From contig JBALVO010000172.1 of the NCBI GenBank assembly GCA_036961445.1, forward strand, positions 1 to 6,245: DNA of 6,245 nt. The letters run 5' to 3'. The translations under genes were made by a program, and so were the position numbers. Of the stretch, positions 5,310 to 6,245 are shown piece after piece. This stretch comes from JBALVO01 sp036961445. GTDB lineage: Bacteria; Pseudomonadota; Gammaproteobacteria; Pseudomonadales; Halieaceae. The notes beneath the pieces are model-generated. The model saw only the letters and a program-made list of their open reading frames with translations, was not told where the DNA came from and ran no database searches. Each line of letters opens with the position of its first letter. Positions within the stretch are counted from its first letter, which is position 1.

Positions 5310-5963
5310 ATGAACCGATACTTTCCCCAGGCGCGATACACGCAGCAAGCAACCGCATGTATGGTGGCGATGATCCTGCTGTTATTTGCCGCAGCAGTAA
5401 GTGCCCATCCCGGAGGACTCGATGCCGCGGGTTGCCATAACAACCGCAGCACCAATGAGCCGCACTGCCATAACCAGGAAGCCACAGAGCCGAGCGATAA
5501 CTACGCTTACAATAGTGAATTTCAGGGGCGCGTTATCGCAGTGACTGACGGCGATACCATCAAGGTTCTGGATGCCACTAACACCTCACACAAGATTCGT
5601 CTTAGCGGCATAGATGCACCGGAGAAATCCCAGCCCTTTGGTAACGCCTCACGCAAGAAGCTCGCATCCATGGTAGCCGGCAAGCAGGTTATCGTGCGCG
5701 GTATCAAATACGATCGGTATGGCCGCATTCTGGGCAACGTCTGGGTACAGCCCGGCGACTGCCCCCGCTGTGGCATGACCCTGTATGTCAATCACGCCCA
5801 GATACTCGCGGGTATGGCCTGGTGGTATCGCTACTATGCGGATGAGCAGAGCGAGGAGGACAGGGGGCGGTTCGAATCTGCCGAGCTGGAGGCTATAGCC
5901 AGGCACTGGGGACTATGGGGCGATCCGGATCCGGTGCCACCGTGGGTGTGGCGCAGGCGCTGA
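5310..5963 (+). CDS. Secreted staphylococcal-nuclease-like (thermonuclease) protein
   Basis: This 217-residue protein begins with a signal peptide: hydrophobic core VAMILLLFAAAVSA (19-32), likely cut before HPGG. The mature part starts with a small cysteine/histidine motif, LDAAGCHNNR then HCH (37-54), common in secreted SNase-type proteins. An SNase domain follows from about 70: VTDGDTIKV (78-86), IRLSGIDAPEKSQPFG (96-111) and YDRYGRILGNVWV (134-146). Asp82, Arg97, Asp102, Glu105 and Arg139 match the calcium-binding and catalytic set of staphylococcal nuclease, so it should be an active calcium-dependent DNA/RNA phosphodiesterase. A CPRC insertion (151-154) precedes LAGMAWWYRYYA (166-177), and the end is the typical DPDPVPPWVWRRR. 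No start has a good Shine-Dalgarno: 5298 (four residues longer) is equally possible, and 5361 would leave only a minimal signal peptide. It probably acts in the periplasm or outside the cell. Confidence 0.9.
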   Translation: MNRYFPQARYTQQATACMVAMILLLFAAAVSAHPGGLDAAGCHNNRSTNEPHCHNQEATEPSDNYAYNSEFQGRVIAVTDGDTIKVLDATNTSHKIRLSGIDAPEKSQPFGNASRKKLASMVAGKQVIVRGIKYDRYGRILGNVWVQPGDCPRCGMTLYVNHAQILAGMAWWYRYYADEQSEEDRGRFESAELEAIARHWGLWGDPDPVPPWVWRRR

Positions 5964-6110
5964 ATATTGCGTGCCTGGTGTGACTAGGTCTATGCCGCTA
6001 TTTCTTCAAAGGTGAGATTTGCCCCATCGTCCGTCTTTTTGGATATGCCTGAAAACCATACCGGTACAGACGTACGCGGCAGGTAGCATTTGCCAGGGTC
6101 AGGCAGCTGA

Positions 6111-6245
6111 CTACTCACGCCAAAAATACGGCACCGCCAGCAAGCCCACACCCACGCCCACCAGCCAATAGACATTGGGTACAAAGTACGGGTACACCAT
6201 GAGTGCGATCCCGCAGTACTTGGGGATTAACTTGGCCTGCTTGCG
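6111..6245 (-). CDS. Small integral membrane protein, 3' part only (runs off the right edge)
   Basis: The last 44 codons are present, ending in TAG at 6113-6111. The sequence starts RKQAKLIPKYCGIALMVYPY and contains two hydrophobic segments, the second rich in V, G and L, ending VPYFWRE. This layout (basic stretch, LI--CGIALMVYPYFV, second helix, short charged end) matches a group of very small gammaproteobacterial inner-membrane proteins, some labelled 'amino acid transport protein' without evidence; this is from memory. It is in a different frame from the longer but poor frame at 5990-6184, whose tryptophan/cysteine-rich N-terminus is its shadow. It is convergent with the SNase gene; the 147 bp between them show no clear terminator or gene. 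Confidence 0.7.
   Translation of the reverse strand, partial: RKQAKLIPKYCGIALMVYPYFVPNVYWLVGVGVGLLAVPYFWRE

Noticed and set aside
5048..5485. 145-codon minus-strand frame
   Set aside because: Cysteine-, histidine- and tryptophan-rich composition antisense to the SNase signal region; no ribosome site or known motif.
5990..6184. 64-codon minus-strand frame
   Set aside because: Its N-terminal half is a frame-shifted shadow of the membrane protein ending at 6111. The last residues look somewhat protein-like, but there is no plausible start.

Overview
The window looks like ordinary chromosome of a gammaproteobacterium, probably an environmental or marine one. This rests on recognised protein families: a YeeN-type YebC protein with the MGRAYQNRK start typical of that branch, an LtaE-type threonine aldolase, and a periplasmic SNase protein ending in the usual DP-VPPW-W-R tail. 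No rRNA, tRNA, CRISPR array, transposase, integrase or phage gene is visible. Base composition looks moderate, with AT-rich stretches at about 255-300 and 5010-5070.

Layout. At the left edge is the 5' part of a minus-strand membrane-protein gene (1-213). An AT-rich divergent region with an inverted repeat follows, then the yeeN-like gene on the plus strand (466-1179). Next is a minus-strand pair, a four-helix DoxX-family protein (1780-1391) followed by a 51-residue charged protein (1353-1198), likely one transcript. A doubtful 49-codon plus-strand reading frame (1771-1920) fills the gap before ltaE, low-specificity L-threonine aldolase (1996-3021). ltaE meets a nitronate monooxygenase-family gene (4148-3024, minus) tail to tail with 2 bp between the stop codons.

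The right third is the accessory part. A RelE-type toxin and an Xre-type antitoxin (5007-4463, minus, toxin first) have a near-consensus promoter overlapped by a palindrome. The pair is bracketed by two diverged direct-repeat copies (4372-4424 and 5220-5273). Read on the plus strand, both copies encode the same peptide pattern, YNADSPT-PYGE followed by M, Y and G, so they look like remnants of the 3' end of a duplicated or interrupted gene. Right of the second copy is a secreted staphylococcal-nuclease-like protein (5310-5963). The window ends in the 3' part of a small minus-strand membrane-protein gene (6245-6111).

The metabolic genes are housekeeping or catabolic enzymes with no obvious shared pathway. 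The most interesting feature is the toxin-antitoxin cassette between the repeated gene tails, with a nearly leaderless toxin message. I see no clear evidence of a wholly new multi-gene system.
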